DNA of 64,000 bases from Batrachochytrium dendrobatidis JAM81 (Eukaryota > Chytridiomycota > Chytridiomycetes > Rhizophydiales): contig NW_006281105.1 of assembly GCF_000203795.2 (NCBI RefSeq), forward strand, positions 1,054,001-1,118,000, written 5' to 3'. The notes below the pieces were generated by a model, which had not been told where the DNA came from, searched no databases, and saw only the letters and a list, made by a program, of their open reading frames with translations. The translations under genes were made by a program, and so were the position numbers. This document shows, piece after piece, positions 1 to 11,444 of the stretch; the stretch's first letter is position 1; every line of letters starts with the position of its first letter.

Positions 1-584
1 CCTTCTAAAGGTATAATCGGTATTATAGCAACCGGTGCCTGATCCTTGGGTCGAGCTCTTTTTCCTTGTTTAGTAGCCTGTTTCTCTCGATTGTACTGCA
101 TTCTTTCATCGATATCTTCCATAGTTTCAAGCTTCTTTTTGTTACGTCGTGACGATCTCCTATTTCTCTCGATTCTTTGATGAATACTCTTTAGCGAGCT
201 TAGATCCGAGCCAAGTCTAGTATCTGACGATTTCTTTTGACCCCTACCATCATTTTTGGCAATCATAAAGTCGATGAATTTCTGACTGATCGACTTTTTA
301 GCTTTTGAGCGTGTGTTGTAACCGCTACTTGAGCTTTGATCGTCAGGCGTAACATCTTCAGATTCATGAGTTTGGAGAATTCGTTTTGGTGTTTTTTTAC
401 GATAAAGGATACTGCCAATTCGTTTAAACCCACTTGGAGACTCTTTTGCATCCTCTGACAATACTGGAGATGATTCTTTAGACCCAGAGGGAATAGGCGG
501 GTTGGGTGTTGCCATGGTCGACAGCACACAAAACATCACTAGGGAAAATACAGTAGCAGGCATATGACCTGGAACTAGGAACAT
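1..584 (-). CDS. secreted basic protein, partial at window edge
   Basis: An open frame runs from Met at 584 off the left edge with no stop. The N-terminus is hydrophobic (MPATVFSLVMFCVLSTMA), consistent with a signal peptide; it is followed by a Pro/Ser-rich stretch and then a Lys/Arg/Ser-rich region with a dibasic GFKR and further KR/RR pairs. Two in-frame Met codons are possible (584 and 563); an in-frame TAA lies just upstream of 584, so no earlier start exists. The protein resembles the other secreted proteins of this window in plan (signal peptide, linker, dibasic site, basic tail) but not in sequence. I do not recognise the family. The C-terminus lies outside the window. Confidence 0.65.
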   Translation of the reverse strand, partial: MFLVPGHMPATVFSLVMFCVLSTMATPNPPIPSGSKESSPVLSEDAKESPSGFKRIGSILYRKKTPKRILQTHESEDVTPDDQSSSSGYNTRSKAKKSISQKFIDFMIAKNDGRGQKKSSDTRLGSDLSSLKSIHQRIERNRRSSRRNKKKLETMEDIDERMQYNREKQATKQGKRARPKDQAPVAIIPIIPLE

Positions 585-1285
585 ATTGACGGATTAGAGA
601 CAAGACTCGAATAAAAACGATTGATACTGAGACGATGCATGGGACCATGCTAGTTTAAATACAAATCAACGTGCATTTTTTGTTCACCCTTGTGCGACTG
701 CAACCTTGAGAAAGCCGACAACATTTAGGGCTGAAGATTTAGGGATAACGTAGGTAATTATTCCTATTGTTTGCAGTTTCATGTATCAAAGTAAAGTTTA
801 AGGCCGCCTTGTATAGTAATCATATTGCAGATGGCGAAATAAGGGTTAGTGTTGGAAAAAGAAAATGTTAGGTAGATGGTAGGCATAGCATTGGCTAAAG
901 GAATCAAGGGATTCATAGTCGTGGCAATGCATCACTTGTGCGGCAGATGGCAGGTTTTAGCGCGAGCATTCAATAAAGCTAATTTACGAGGCTTTTGGTA
1001 TAGAATATTACCGGCCATTGTAATGTTGAGCTTCAAGTATATCCTAATTTCCTCGTACCATGTCTTTTACTTGTGTATGTATACTCTGTTTCAATATAAT
1101 TTAAATAAGCACGGGCTGAGTATAATAGTACAGCATACACAAAGGCAGCCCTGTGTAGACACAACGTGTGATGGTATCAGCCATCAATCTACCATCATAT
1201 TTTCCCAGTGTGTTGGATAATTGAATGGGATTGGGCTACGCAATACTTTTCAACTAAAAGTTTTGTATATACTCAAACAAGTTTA
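585..1285. other. intergenic, nothing recognised
   Basis: About 700 bp between the edge gene and the TLC-domain gene. Only short open frames without ATG starts or family resemblance are present. No RNA gene or repeat was recognised. Confidence 0.5.
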
Positions 1286-2146
1286 TTATTCAAGTTTATG
1301 ATTGGGTTTTGCCGATTGAGCAAGTCTGCTCTGCCGTTTGCACCAGCCTCGAAACCACATCACATGCATTGGAAAAGGCATAAGCATCAATGCCCAATAC
1401 AATGTTGTGGGCATAATACGATACAACATTACAACATAGTATGCATGGAATAAAATCCTTGTTAGTAGATAAGTTATTCCAAATCCAAGCTCCGTTTTGA
1501 ATCGTTTATCAATGTTTCCCATAGCAAGTAACAATGTTGGAATCTCCATTACCCCAGCAGGAGTCATGACGGGCCCAATCCCTCTGCGATCAAACTCAAT
1601 CATCAGCAAGAGGTAGATAGTGTGATGAATCCAGCCAGTGCCCAGTTGGATTTGCGACGGATAGGCAAATACTCCCAATGCTAGATCGAGAATTAAAAAT
1701 GAACTAAAGATGCCACCATACACTTTGGAAACAAAGGTTTCATATATGTTGTAGTTGAGGTCTGATTGAACAAGTTCAATGGTGTATCCGATAGAAAGGA
1801 CTGTTGAAATCGCTGCAAACATGGCAGAGAGTATCCATGCTCTTGGTTTGGCAGTACTAAAGTTTTTTGGAAATATAAACTTGGTGCATAAAAAGTAGAC
1901 AAGAAGCTGAATGGCTGTATATGCTAAAAAGGTTACGACTAGAGTTTTGTGGCTAAAAATCTCGACGAGTGTTTTGTTGGTCAAGATGACCGGAGTAGTC
2001 GATGTCTTCAAAAAGGCATATGGCATGCTTGAGTTGCTAGTAAATGGTCCACCTTGCCAAATGATGTTTAGTCTGCAATTGTGTAATCCTAGCCGGTAAC
2101 AGCAATCCTGGAAAATTCGAAAAAAAATTATTACAACCATATTCAC
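1286..2146 (-). CDS. TLC-domain (TRAM/LAG1/CLN8) membrane protein
   Basis: Open frame of 286 residues with about seven hydrophobic segments. The pattern fits the TLC domain: an HH pair in GWIHHTIYLLL, a following MEIPTLLLAMGN segment at the place of the family's conserved 'E-(x)-ST/PT' stretch, an LTRILFHAYYVVM helix and a Trp-rich end. TLC proteins sit in ER or plasma membrane and act in ceramide or lipid handling; the exact role here is unknown. The first Met codons (2146, 2140) lie inside a transposon-like terminal repeat and are followed by a pyrimidine-rich stretch and CAG that could be a splice acceptor. The Met at 2026 (SSMPYAFLKTS) is a credible alternative start giving a 246-residue protein. 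Confidence 0.75.
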   Translation of the reverse strand: MNMVVIIFFRIFQDCCYRLGLHNCRLNIIWQGGPFTSNSSMPYAFLKTSTTPVILTNKTLVEIFSHKTLVVTFLAYTAIQLLVYFLCTKFIFPKNFSTAKPRAWILSAMFAAISTVLSIGYTIELVQSDLNYNIYETFVSKVYGGIFSSFLILDLALGVFAYPSQIQLGTGWIHHTIYLLLMIEFDRRGIGPVMTPAGVMEIPTLLLAMGNIDKRFKTELGFGITYLLTRILFHAYYVVMLYRIMPTTLYWALMLMPFPMHVMWFRGWCKRQSRLAQSAKPNHKLE

Positions 2147-2158
2147 GTAAAACGGAAC
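2134..2158. repeat. terminal repeat of MITE family 1 (solo end)
   Basis: CAACCATATTCACGTAAAACG next to TA matches the terminal repeat of the family-1 elements at 25302, 34304, 34861, 36487 and 51015. No partner end was found before the DNMT2 gene at 2225, so it is probably a remnant. Confidence 0.5.
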
Positions 2159-2224
2159 ACGCGGATTTATCGAGTCATTGTAGTATCCAAATGTTTATTG
2201 ATTTCATAATGTATTCTAGTGGGA

Positions 2225-3896
2225 TCAGTTGCTAAACAGCACATGTTTCATAAGCTCACCTACTACAATGACACACATGGAGTTTCCAAGAACTCGCCAC
2301 TGTTGCCGAGTCGAAATATCTTTTGGAAACGAAAATAAGTGCAAGTGAGTACCAGAAAGATTGATATGAGGCGATTGAGGTGCTTTCAAATCAATCGGAA
2401 ATCCATGTAGTCGAGCAATTCTATGATGCATGCCATAGATGTAAATCAAATTTAGTTGGTTATCAAGCCAATACGGTTAGCATGAAAGTATGGTGGTACA
2501 CTACTACTAATAAATAGCAGATAATTACAAAGTGATCAACATACTCGATGGAGGTGAATAGTCGTAATCCAAGTTTATCAACTGCTTCATGTGTATTCAA
2601 TAAAACCGATTCGTCTTGCTAAATTCAAGGAAGCTTTTTGTTGGTTCATTAAACAAAAAATACATGTACACTATCGAGTTACATTTTGAATGATAATTAC
2701 ATACATCAAACCCTCGTGTCTGTAAAAATGCACCCGAGGCTACTCCATGGTGACCATACGCCTTGGTAAAACACGACGTTCGAGTATGAGATGGTTTGGC
2801 AATTACTAGTGGGTCAAACGATCCCCTTGACCTGAGAAGCCGCTCTGGTATTTTAAAAACTGGATCGTTGCACAAAATATCATTTTGTAGAAACTCGCCA
2901 ACTGTGAGTGTTCCTACTACAAATGGTGGCTCAAACATCCATGATCTTGACAGTCTGCCATAGAATAGGTTTGGTTGGAGAAGCGAGTCTGGGAGTGTGG
3001 TGCGATCCTGTTTTCGTGCAGTCAAGTAGTATCTGGGACGATCGTTTGGAATTCCAAACTGTACAGGGTTCAGTAACCATTCTTGATAAATATAGTCGAG
3101 CTTGCTCAAAATATCAATTAGCTTTTGTCTGGTTCTTGATTGCTATAGTCATGAGTTTTTCAATTTAAAAAAGTAGTCCTAACCATGAAACGACAAAATC
3201 AGAATGTGGTATTGGCATAATAGCATCATGTACCTCGAAATTGGCAACATTTTCAATAAATATATACATTGGAGGAGACGCCATTTGCGATAATGTGTCC
3301 AGTAGAAACAGAAAACCTTGAGCCCGTGCATCCTTGTCATCCAACTGCTTCCCAGCTATGCCATCACCATTAGATTACAATGGGTAAGTAAAGTACAGCG
3401 TATATAGAATGAATCAGAATACTCAAGAAACTAGACAACTTACTGCGTGTGTATGGCTGACATGGAGGGCTCATTAACCAACAGTTTGCATCATATCGTT
3501 CTAGCTCTTTGGGATTTAAATCCTGAATGCTTTTTTCAACTGGTTCGAGTCCAAAATTGTGATTGTAACTAGTGATTGAGCATTTTATTAGTTGTGCCAG
3601 TTGGTGCAAAAAAACTATCCAACTGGAATATGAAGACTTTTGGCAATCCCACATTATAATAAAGGCTTACCATGCATTTGCTTGAGGATTAATGTCAAAT
3701 GCAGCAACTACTTTTGCATCAATTGCTGCCCATTCAAGTCCAAAGTGCTTGAGTATTTAATAATAATAGTATGGCTGAGTGTCGACGAATCAACTCGAGA
3801 CAAATTATAGGATATATTATGGGCTTGTGTTGTCAAATAGCATACCATGCCGCCGATACCAGAAAAAAACTCGAGAGCACGAACAGATGCAGACAT
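2225..3896 (-). CDS. DNMT2: DNMT2-type tRNA (cytosine-5) methyltransferase
   Basis: Seven exons join in phase: 3896-3846, 3747-3671, 3568-3444, 3355-3234, 3142-2705, 2618-2545, 2420-2225, giving 360 residues. Motif I is ALEFFSGIGGM, motif IV SPPCQPYTR (the PCQ cysteine is the catalytic nucleophile), motif VI IENV, motif VIII FGIPNDRPRYYL, the DNMT2-specific CFTKAYG, and motif X QQWRVLGNSM. DNMT2 enzymes methylate C38 of tRNA-Asp and related tRNAs rather than DNA. All catalytic motifs are present, so the enzyme looks functional. The length is slightly below the animal enzyme. It lies head-to-tail upstream of the TLC gene, 79 bp away. Confidence 0.93.
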
Positions 3897-4001
3897 ATCA
3901 AAACAGTGAGTGGTGGTATGTATTTGGTTGGCTACAAGTATATCTAAACCAATTCAATTGTTGATTGCAATTGATGATCTTGGATAAAATTTGATGTTTT
4001 A

Positions 4002-4460
4002 CAGCCGTATTCATGTAAAATGGAAAACCAAGTCGATGCATAATAAACAGTATTATGTTGAATTAGTGCCAATTTACTGAACAAGATTGTATTCTTGAAA
4101 CCATTGTTCAGAAACAGCTTATGCTGGTTTATCATCCAAATATGTCCTTTTACGTATGACAGTCTATCTTCTATAATAGACTGTCATCAAATGATTGATT
4201 GATGGTTTAACAACCCTGTGGTCATCAACACTTGAATGACGAGACGTTCCAAACGCAAATACCAGTCAACAATGTCAATGATCTTGATGATAATATTAAG
4301 ACAAAAACCAACTCTTGAGTCACAGACAGATTGGCAACAATGAATATGTTCAGAATTTTGTTGACACTATCCAAACAAATTCAATATCTGGATTGCAATG
4401 TATGAATCTGATGATCGCACAATGTATGATTCCACAAACTCAAAAATGCAGGGTGTAACA
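4002..4460. repeat. MITE family 1, left end plus core, degraded right end
   Basis: CAGCCGTATTCATGTAAAATG after TA at 4002 is the family-1 terminal repeat. The family's internal core (GATTGCAATGTATGAATCTG and following, 4390-4450) recurs at 11379, 14874, 35112 and 36746. No clear right terminal repeat is seen. Position 4385 in this core is the left breakpoint of the 7-kb duplication. Confidence 0.6.
4154..4185. repeat. perfect 12-bp inverted repeat (hairpin)
   Basis: ATGACAGTCTAT, an 8-nt loop, then ATAGACTGTCAT. It lies inside the degraded family-1 element, about 260 bp from the DNMT2 start. Function unknown. Confidence 0.6.
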
Positions 4461-4684
4461 CACCAGTTCAAACCCATTGTACAGCATTTGCTGTTGGTGT
4501 ATTGACTGGTATCAGTGGAACTGATGTAGCAATTCCACAACTTCAATGATATTGACGAGACCAATATTTAAACATCATTATAAAACCCAAGATTTTAACA
4601 CGCATTAATCTATTATCACATGGCACACTATGAATTACTTGATTTGGTTCAATTTATTTTTGAATAGTTTATTCAAGTCAAGGA

Positions 4685-5209
4685 TTAGTGTTTGGTAAAC
4701 ATCTTTTTTAATCGTTTGAGTCTGTTTCCCCATCCACTACTCGGTCGTTTTCCAAGTTCTTTTTTTAGGTCCTTTTCCTTTTGTTTTGCCTCCTTGCATT
4801 CTTGTTTTAGCCTTTTCATCTTTTCATGTTTGCCTCTAAATGATTCGTTGCTGTCGACATTACCATAATATTCAGTAGGCGATTGATTACTCATTAAAAC
4901 TTCACCAGTCAGACCATATTCCAATCCATCTCGCCATAAACTATTCTTGTATTTCCGATATTTATCGCATATATCTTCCCTTTGACGTTTGGCATCCGCC
5001 AGTCTACTTTCGACACTATTGCCGTCGTTTGATGGTCCTGGTTCGCTTGCGTCATCATCATTGGGGTTGTCTTCAACCAATTTTTCCCAGCCTTTACCAG
5101 GACTACGTTTTGACAACTGATGCGATCGAGTTTCTGCATTTGGCGTAGCTACTAACGCACTGGCAACTGCTGATACAGACAGTACAAGTATAATGTCTAT
5201 AAATTTCAT
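4685..5209 (-). CDS. secreted charged protein, copy 1
   Basis: 174 residues, intronless. Residues 1-19 are a signal peptide (MKFIDIILVLSVSAVASAL). A short pro-region ends in LSKR at 32-35, a likely Kex2 site. Next come an Asp/Asn/Pro-rich linker, then a Lys/Glu-rich, probably coiled-coil half and a basic tail (LKRLKKMFTKH). No catalytic motif is seen. It is the paralogue of 11678-12199: the first ~86 residues are identical but the second half differs at roughly 34 of 88 positions. Such secreted families are expanded in Batrachochytrium; a host- or substrate-facing role is only inferred. Confidence 0.85.
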   Translation of the reverse strand: MKFIDIILVLSVSAVASALVATPNAETRSHQLSKRSPGKGWEKLVEDNPNDDDASEPGPSNDGNSVESRLADAKRQREDICDKYRKYKNSLWRDGLEYGLTGEVLMSNQSPTEYYGNVDSNESFRGKHEKMKRLKQECKEAKQKEKDLKKELGKRPSSGWGNRLKRLKKMFTKH

Positions 5210-7084
5210 ATGATCAAACGTAGGCTTAAACTATGCTGCTGGTAAAACAATGGATGACGAACTAGTATTTGGTTGGATATGCTTTAATGATAGAAATTAT
5301 TCTACTATTTATAGTCATTTTATATATGGCAAGATACACAAAGTTCCTTGATTATACTCGAACCACTCATATTTGATCCCTGATCACTATTGTCACTGTA
5401 TTTAATGCTTGCAAGTGCTTAAATACTCCCTTAAACACGTTTCTGCTCCAAAAACAAAGGGTGTTTGTGTAGCATACAGCAACTTTTGAACAGCGCGAAC
5501 TATGGTATTCAAATGATATGCGGCTGTTGATGGCAAGTAGGTGTGCTATGTTGTATTCAGCACATATCAATAGCATCATGTCTTGCCATGCATTGGCTTG
5601 ACATTTGTGTTGGACAGTATCAACAATCAAAGTGACTGCAATCATAAACTAAAACCGAACAGAGTTATTACGTGCCAGACAAGGGATAGTAGCGATGAAA
5701 TGCATTTTTGAGGTGGCTAGTTTTAAACCCTTACAAAATCAACACAAACTAAAAAGTAGGGATGATAAGGACACTGTATACAGATACACTAATATGATTC
5801 CGTATCATAGCCTCAAATACAATGTAGTTTTGACATGACTCCTCAGTTTATCAATCCAGTCGCATGCAGTCAGTTTGAGCGATTTATTGTTTACTGTGTT
5901 GGAAACGTGATCACTGCAAGTGGTTGGACTGGTCAATGGCATCAACAGTATCAATCAAGTGATCATCATTACAGTTACACTGTAACACAACTACACTGTA
6001 AAAGTGGTTCAGATCACCAAGTTTAACTATACCTAATATCAATTGTCAATCGCTGAAACGTGTGTATACATGTATATACAATAGCGACCAATCAATGACT
6101 GCAACGCAATCTCACCATAACTGCGATGGACGCAACCAATTTGTTGGCCAGTCACACCACACATTTACATTGTTATTTTGCAACGACACCAGATGGAATC
6201 GTTGCATCATTGCAAGAACTGTCGAGTATGTAAACAATGTTCAAATTGTATCACAATCATCACGATCATCAGTGATGTACTGGATATTTGATCAACTGTA
6301 TCCAGACTACACGACTGATTGTGGACTGATTATGGACTGATAGTATCGTGTTCTATAGTTGCAGTTGTAATTGCAGTTGTAGTAACCAACATACCAAACA
6401 CTGATATGACCAAAATCAAACCACTGTTGGATTGGACCCAGTGTATTCAATCAACACAACAATCCATGTCATGGATCGTGTCGTTCAATACACCAAACAC
6501 AATGATCCATGTGATGACTGATGCTGTCTATATAACCACGCTTGTATATATTGGTTTGACCATATTGGTTTGATCACATTGGTTGTATGTGTCGAGTTGC
6601 ACTGACACACTGTAACACCATATGTGGTGAATGGTGGTGTCAAATCTAGTTTACAACTGTCAAGTACAGCCAAACACGCTCCGACTGTATTAAACTGTTA
6701 ATGCTGGATGTGGTCTGATTGACACCGACATGTGAATCTGGCATGCTCGGGTTGTGATTGCGGAACTTTGTGATATATTGCACATGCATTGACTTGGATA
6801 GCAACATGCATAAAGTTTGAGTGTCAATGATGATAACGGATCGATACATGTGCAGGCTAGTACAGTACAGTATAGTATGTACAGTATATCACAATATACA
6901 AATAACCACAGTGATAAATGACCATAAACATGTTGGACATTTTGTAGCCATAGATCCAAACCAGTCGACCAGTGAAGCTATACAATACAATCTAGATATA
7001 TTTTGATGATTGCATCACGATTACATGTATACACCAGTTATTGTACAACAGTAAAACAACCAGTAAACATCATACAACATATGA
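5210..7084. other. long gene-free stretch within segment X
   Basis: About 1.9 kb between the secreted gene and the PPR stop. It holds only short open frames, several with non-ATG starts, which are preserved in the second copy simply because the duplication is recent. It contains small palindromic runs such as TAGTACAGTACAGTATAGTA near 6858 and CAACTG/CAGTTG clusters near 6360. No RNA gene was recognised. The second copy is 12200-14074. Confidence 0.5.
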
Positions 7085-8719
7085 CTATTCAGCATCCCAT
7101 CTGTCATTGAACCTGCTGCGTCCACGATCTATGCGCACATGTGCAAGGTCAATCACATCATTTGTGTCTACATGTGGAAACTTTAGCTTCAAAACATTGA
7201 TTACCTCGTCTACTTTTTCAGGCGAAAACATCAGTCTACACACAACCATTCCGTGCCAAACCATTCGCTCATCTTCCCATGTATTTCCCAACGGCATGTG
7301 TTTAACATATTCCCATGCACCATCAATACAGCCACCACGTTTCCCTAATGCAATATACGCCCATACAATCTGTGCATATACTGACGGACTGAAATCATAA
7401 TTATGATCCACAAAATAGTATATAATCTGCTTGACAGAAGTCACGTCACCTAGCTCTGTATACCCACGAAGAAGATCGTAAAAGGCTCGATTTAATCCAA
7501 CTTGGTTGGCAGTAAGTTGCTTTTTAAGATTGAAAATAGTCGATTGGGAATGAAGCGGCCCCACCATTCGTGCCAAACATACTCTAGCATGAACAAATAG
7601 GTGTGAATCAGGTATAATAGTACGATATATGCTCCACACTTTCAAAGTATTCCGCAATCCAGCAAAAGCAACCAACTCTTCGTGTAAAATGGAAGTATCT
7701 AACCGAATATGGGTTGATTCACGCATTTCTTGAATCAAATTCAAAGCGGTTTGATACTCTTTCAAATCGTTGCGACATTGGATCATGATACGATACAGAT
7801 TGAAATCCATAGGTTTACCACATTTGAGTGTAAAGTGGTTGATCAAGGCAAATACTGCTTCGTATTTGCGTAGTTGGTGATAGCCTTTACAGATCGAGAC
7901 AAGAATGGCTGATGTGAGCGGGTATTCTGCCATATCCATGTGGTCGAGAAACGATATAATACCAAGCTCATCGCCCTTGAGAGCATATGCATGAGCAAGA
8001 GTCTTGAATGCCATGTTGGGATGAGTACGTCCAAGTAATTCAAAGTACATCATCGCGATGGGTGAGTTTCCCGAAAGAATATATGCTTGACACATGTATC
8101 TAAGGACAGATGGATGGCAAGTGTTGTAGCCTTTGGTACGAATGTCCAAGTAGGTGGATTCTACCTTGTCGATTTGATTCAAACGGCCATAGATGTTGAT
8201 TGCAAGACATAGAGTGCTGAATATGGGTTGTATGTTATGGGAGAGCATAATATTGTAGATTTGAACAGATTGTGATAAACGGGATGGGTTGGAATGGCCT
8301 ATGCGAGACTTTGAATAAAAGACTGAGTTGATTAGAGTATTGTAGTCGGTTGATGGTAGACAGGAGAGCAGTGATGGAGACGACCGTTGAATCTGTAAAA
8401 AGAGTTGATATGCCTGCTGGTCGTTGTTTGTAGACAAGAGTTGAATGAGCTGATTGAGGAGATTGTTGGTAACTGGGACTGTATGAGTATCATGTAGACT
8501 GCTCTGGGTGAATGAACTCTCTCTACTGCTACTCATAGTGAACAACCTCTTCCTACTGTTACTACCAGCATATAGTCGTGTGAGTGGTCCTGTCATGAGT
8601 GCAGCACCATTGGATTGAACAATGTCTGCTAATCCTGGCTTATGCTTCATACACTTCATTATCTGTCTCGACCAACTGCACATAAACCTTGTGCCATTCC
8701 TACCAACACTGCTGTTCAT
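7085..8719 (-). CDS. pentatricopeptide (PPR) repeat protein, probably mitochondrial
   Basis: 544 residues in one exon. After a Ser/Arg-rich, acid-poor leader suited to mitochondrial import, the protein is a chain of degenerate 35-residue helical hairpins (for example SVQIYNIMLSHNIQPIFSTL, LAINIYGRLNQIDKVESTYL, SVYAQIVWAYIALGKRG), typical of PPR proteins that bind organellar RNA for processing or translation. No catalytic domain is visible. The RNA target cannot be read from the sequence. A second copy of only its last ~110 bp lies at 14075-14186. Confidence 0.85.
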   Translation of the reverse strand: MNSSVGRNGTRFMCSWSRQIMKCMKHKPGLADIVQSNGAALMTGPLTRLYAGSNSRKRLFTMSSSRESSFTQSSLHDTHTVPVTNNLLNQLIQLLSTNNDQQAYQLFLQIQRSSPSLLSCLPSTDYNTLINSVFYSKSRIGHSNPSRLSQSVQIYNIMLSHNIQPIFSTLCLAINIYGRLNQIDKVESTYLDIRTKGYNTCHPSVLRYMCQAYILSGNSPIAMMYFELLGRTHPNMAFKTLAHAYALKGDELGIISFLDHMDMAEYPLTSAILVSICKGYHQLRKYEAVFALINHFTLKCGKPMDFNLYRIMIQCRNDLKEYQTALNLIQEMRESTHIRLDTSILHEELVAFAGLRNTLKVWSIYRTIIPDSHLFVHARVCLARMVGPLHSQSTIFNLKKQLTANQVGLNRAFYDLLRGYTELGDVTSVKQIIYYFVDHNYDFSPSVYAQIVWAYIALGKRGGCIDGAWEYVKHMPLGNTWEDERMVWHGMVVCRLMFSPEKVDEVINVLKLKFPHVDTNDVIDLAHVRIDRGRSRFNDRWDAE

Positions 8720-8805
8720 TCAAAAGACAACTCTCAACCTTGAATCCTTCAACACATGAAAATATACAATGTTTATTTCATCCAACAGCCAGAGTTGGAA
8801 TACAA

Positions 8806-10683
8806 TCAATGTCCCTGATGCTTTGTTCTTATATACTTTGATGATCGTCCAGCAGTCCCCTTGCGAGTTGATCCATCACTCCCTCTAGTAGGCTGCTGCA
8901 TTACCAAGCAATCAAATAAGCATTGTATTCCTTTGATATCCATCAAATAAACATTGTCATAATAGGCTTACCGGGTCTAGCAGAATACCATACAGAAACA
9001 ACGCAATGGTAATCACTTCGGCAAAATGACTTGCTGACTCGCCGATAATAAACAGAAACGGATTGTTTCGACACTTGGTGAACTTGACAATGAATATTAC
9101 AACTGATGCTAATCCTGCTATTGGTGGTCCAAATGCCATGACTCGAACCTACAGCATTCACAAGTATTCAAACATGTCAATTACCACAGCAAGGCATATC
9201 ACCACATAAATCAGTCTACCTTGCTAATCATTTGATCTCGCTTTCCTCGCTTGTCTTGTCTAATCAATCCTAGTCGAGCAAGAAACAAATGTCCACAATA
9301 CATGTAAAGTGGTGAGATCAGCACCTGTAGCACCACAGATTCAGGTAAAATTAGAGTATGTTAATATTTTCCCATTCAAGCAGGACAATACCCAACTTAC
9401 CATAATCGTGCCCATATATATGGTGTCGCTCAGAAACAGAATCTTGTTTTGCTTTTTTTGTGCCTGTACCACACAGATTGCAACTTCTAGTGCAAAATAG
9501 ATGGAAACTATAAACCCTGATGCAATTTGAGAATATCCAAGGGTTTTTGAAGGTGATAGTGCCAATCCAGTACGGCATATCTCGATCCAATGCAATGCCA
9601 TCAGCACATAGGCTAGAATCGAAAACAAATAAAACAAGGAGAGGATCATGCGCATGATAATTGGGCTAGCAATACTGCTTACAGAGTATGGATCAATTGA
9701 AAAGAATATAAACCGAACTATACATGTCATGGTTTCAAATTAGACAACCGTTTGATCATTCCCAAGAAACACATTCAACAGAATACATACACAGTCCAGA
9801 AGCATGGATCAAACACAAGCAAACATGTCGGACACCACCCAATTGCCAGTCATTTGCCTTGAATGTCAGGTAGTTGAAATATGTCAACAGCACAAATACG
9901 AGCGTGTAGACCAACAACCACGAGTATATAAAATACGGCCAGGCATAACCAAACTCTTCTCGCTCCGATTTACAGTTACTAGCCTGAACTCGCCACCAGT
10001 TGTAGATTACTTTTGGACAATCACACTGACCATCAGAGTTGCATGTGCCTATTCTAGAACAATTGTTGGGACATAAAACTACATTTGATGGCGAGATGTT
10101 GGTATCTAAAAGAAACTGGTAGCTAGAAAATAAACCAAGTCCAGCCATGTCTGTGTCTATCGAGTTGATTTGAACATTTAATATATGATTAAACTATGAC
10201 AAACGAATTGATAATCAACATACCTGTGGCTGGTTCTACATGAATGCTGGATGGTTGTGGAAATGAATCAAGGTATACTTTTGATTGTATTGCGGCTTGT
10301 ATAGACAAGGATGGAGAGGGTTGTTGCAGTGAAGACGATATGGTATTAGTCGACAAGGACTGGACTGGCTCTAATTCATGGTGTGTTTGCATTAGTGCAT
10401 GCCAAGGAATGGAATGTTGTTTAATCAGCTGGGTTGAACTGGAAAAGCTATTTGTTAAATGGTGCAAAGTAGAAGAGTCGGTCGGTGATGATACAATAGC
10501 AGAAGAGTGTATAGAGCTGATTGAATGGGTTGTTTCGATGGATTCATGAGTCTTGATGGATTCTAACTGAGTGGTGGTGGATGGCAGCAATGCTTGTAAA
10601 TGCACTGAACTGTCATGATGGATTTGTGTAGTTGCAAAAGTATGGCTGATCAACAGCACAAGTACTAGCGTAGTTCTATGCAT
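8806..10683 (-). CDS. EGF-like, multi-pass membrane protein with Ser/Thr-rich ectodomain
   Basis: Six exons join in phase: 10683-10224, 10150-9791, 9717-9401, 9324-9220, 9148-8972, 8895-8806, giving 502 residues. Order: signal peptide (MHRTTLVLVLLISHTFA), a Ser/Thr/His-rich stalk of ~130 residues, an EGF-like knot (CPNNCSRIGTCNSDGQCDC), then six to seven hydrophobic segments from YAWPYFIYSWLLVYT to EVITIALFLYGILL, and a short basic tail. This layout suggests a cell-surface receptor or sensor. EGF plus multi-pass domains also occur in TMEM8/PGAP6-like proteins, but I see no catalytic signature to claim that. The start codon lies 10 bp from the deletion microhomology at 10693. Confidence 0.8.
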
Positions 10684-10693
10684 GGGTTCTATC

Positions 10694-11444
10694 TTCAAAA
10701 CACTAATACAGCAGCACAGTTATTGAAATGCAAACAACCTGCTGTAACCATTTCCATCAACTTATGTTGGCGACCCTTTGTTTGATATGCATAATTCAAT
10801 CTTGTAAAAACACGCTTTACGATTCATGACAGTTGGAATGAAAACATAACATGAAATAAACGAGAAACTGTCGGAATTATCAACCTTGGTGTTGTTGATT
10901 TGCAAATATCGATATATTGTTTGACTGTTGGTTGGAATGGCATGTTCAGCTATTGCTTGTGTATCATGTATCACGACGACAATCTGACTTGTTGACACGA
11001 CCAGTTTGTCAACGATGTGCAACTCCAGTCGATACAATACATAACAACGACACACATCTGGTATATCGATGACTGTTTGTTGAGCGTGTTGAGTCTGGTG
11101 CTGGTGTTGGTGTTGATGTTGATGCGAGAGTTTCAGCGTTTCACATATACAAGGTTTACTGTGTTTTTGATGCGTGTTTTTGGATTAAAAACTAAACATT
11201 TACATGACATTGTTGATACTGGTTGAGTTTGAAACTCTGGTTTGATACAAACTGAACATTATGATATTGGTAATATGCACGAAAACAATGGTTGTATTTG
11301 TAAAACATGCAATCATTATTATGTCGAATTAGAATGCAAACGTGAGTTTTTATGACACTATCCAAACAGTAGACTCGATATCTGGATTGCAATGTATGAA
11401 TCTGATGATCGCACAATGTATGATTCCACAAACTCAAAAATGCA
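10694..11444. repeat. duplicated segment D, copy 1
   Basis: Nearly identical to 14178-14936, with an initial offset of 3,484. The copies differ by a 6-bp gain in a GTTGGT/GCTGGT tract and a 2-bp gain near 14835, which account for the length difference. Positions 10890-11060 resemble MITE family 2 in diverged form. It is otherwise noncoding. Confidence 0.93.

Larger units (their letters stand above)
4385..7196. repeat. duplicated segment X, copy 1
   Basis: Nearly identical to 11379-14186, with an offset of 6,990-6,994. It carries a family-1 core, the secreted gene 4685-5209, a long gene-free stretch and the last ~110 bp of the PPR gene. By eye I count about 17 differences over the ~1.87 kb of noncoding DNA. 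Confidence 0.95.

Noticed and set aside
876..1220. 114-codon plus-strand frame left of the TLC gene
   Set aside because: Compositionally random and without any recognisable feature.
5367..5645. 92-codon minus-strand frame upstream of secreted gene copy 1
   Set aside because: No signal peptide or family; identical in the second copy because the DNA is duplicated. Kept as noncoding.
5835..6573. Several 60-90-codon frames conserved at 12825-13563
   Set aside because: Conservation only reflects the recent duplication; the frames overlap one another and none resembles a protein family.
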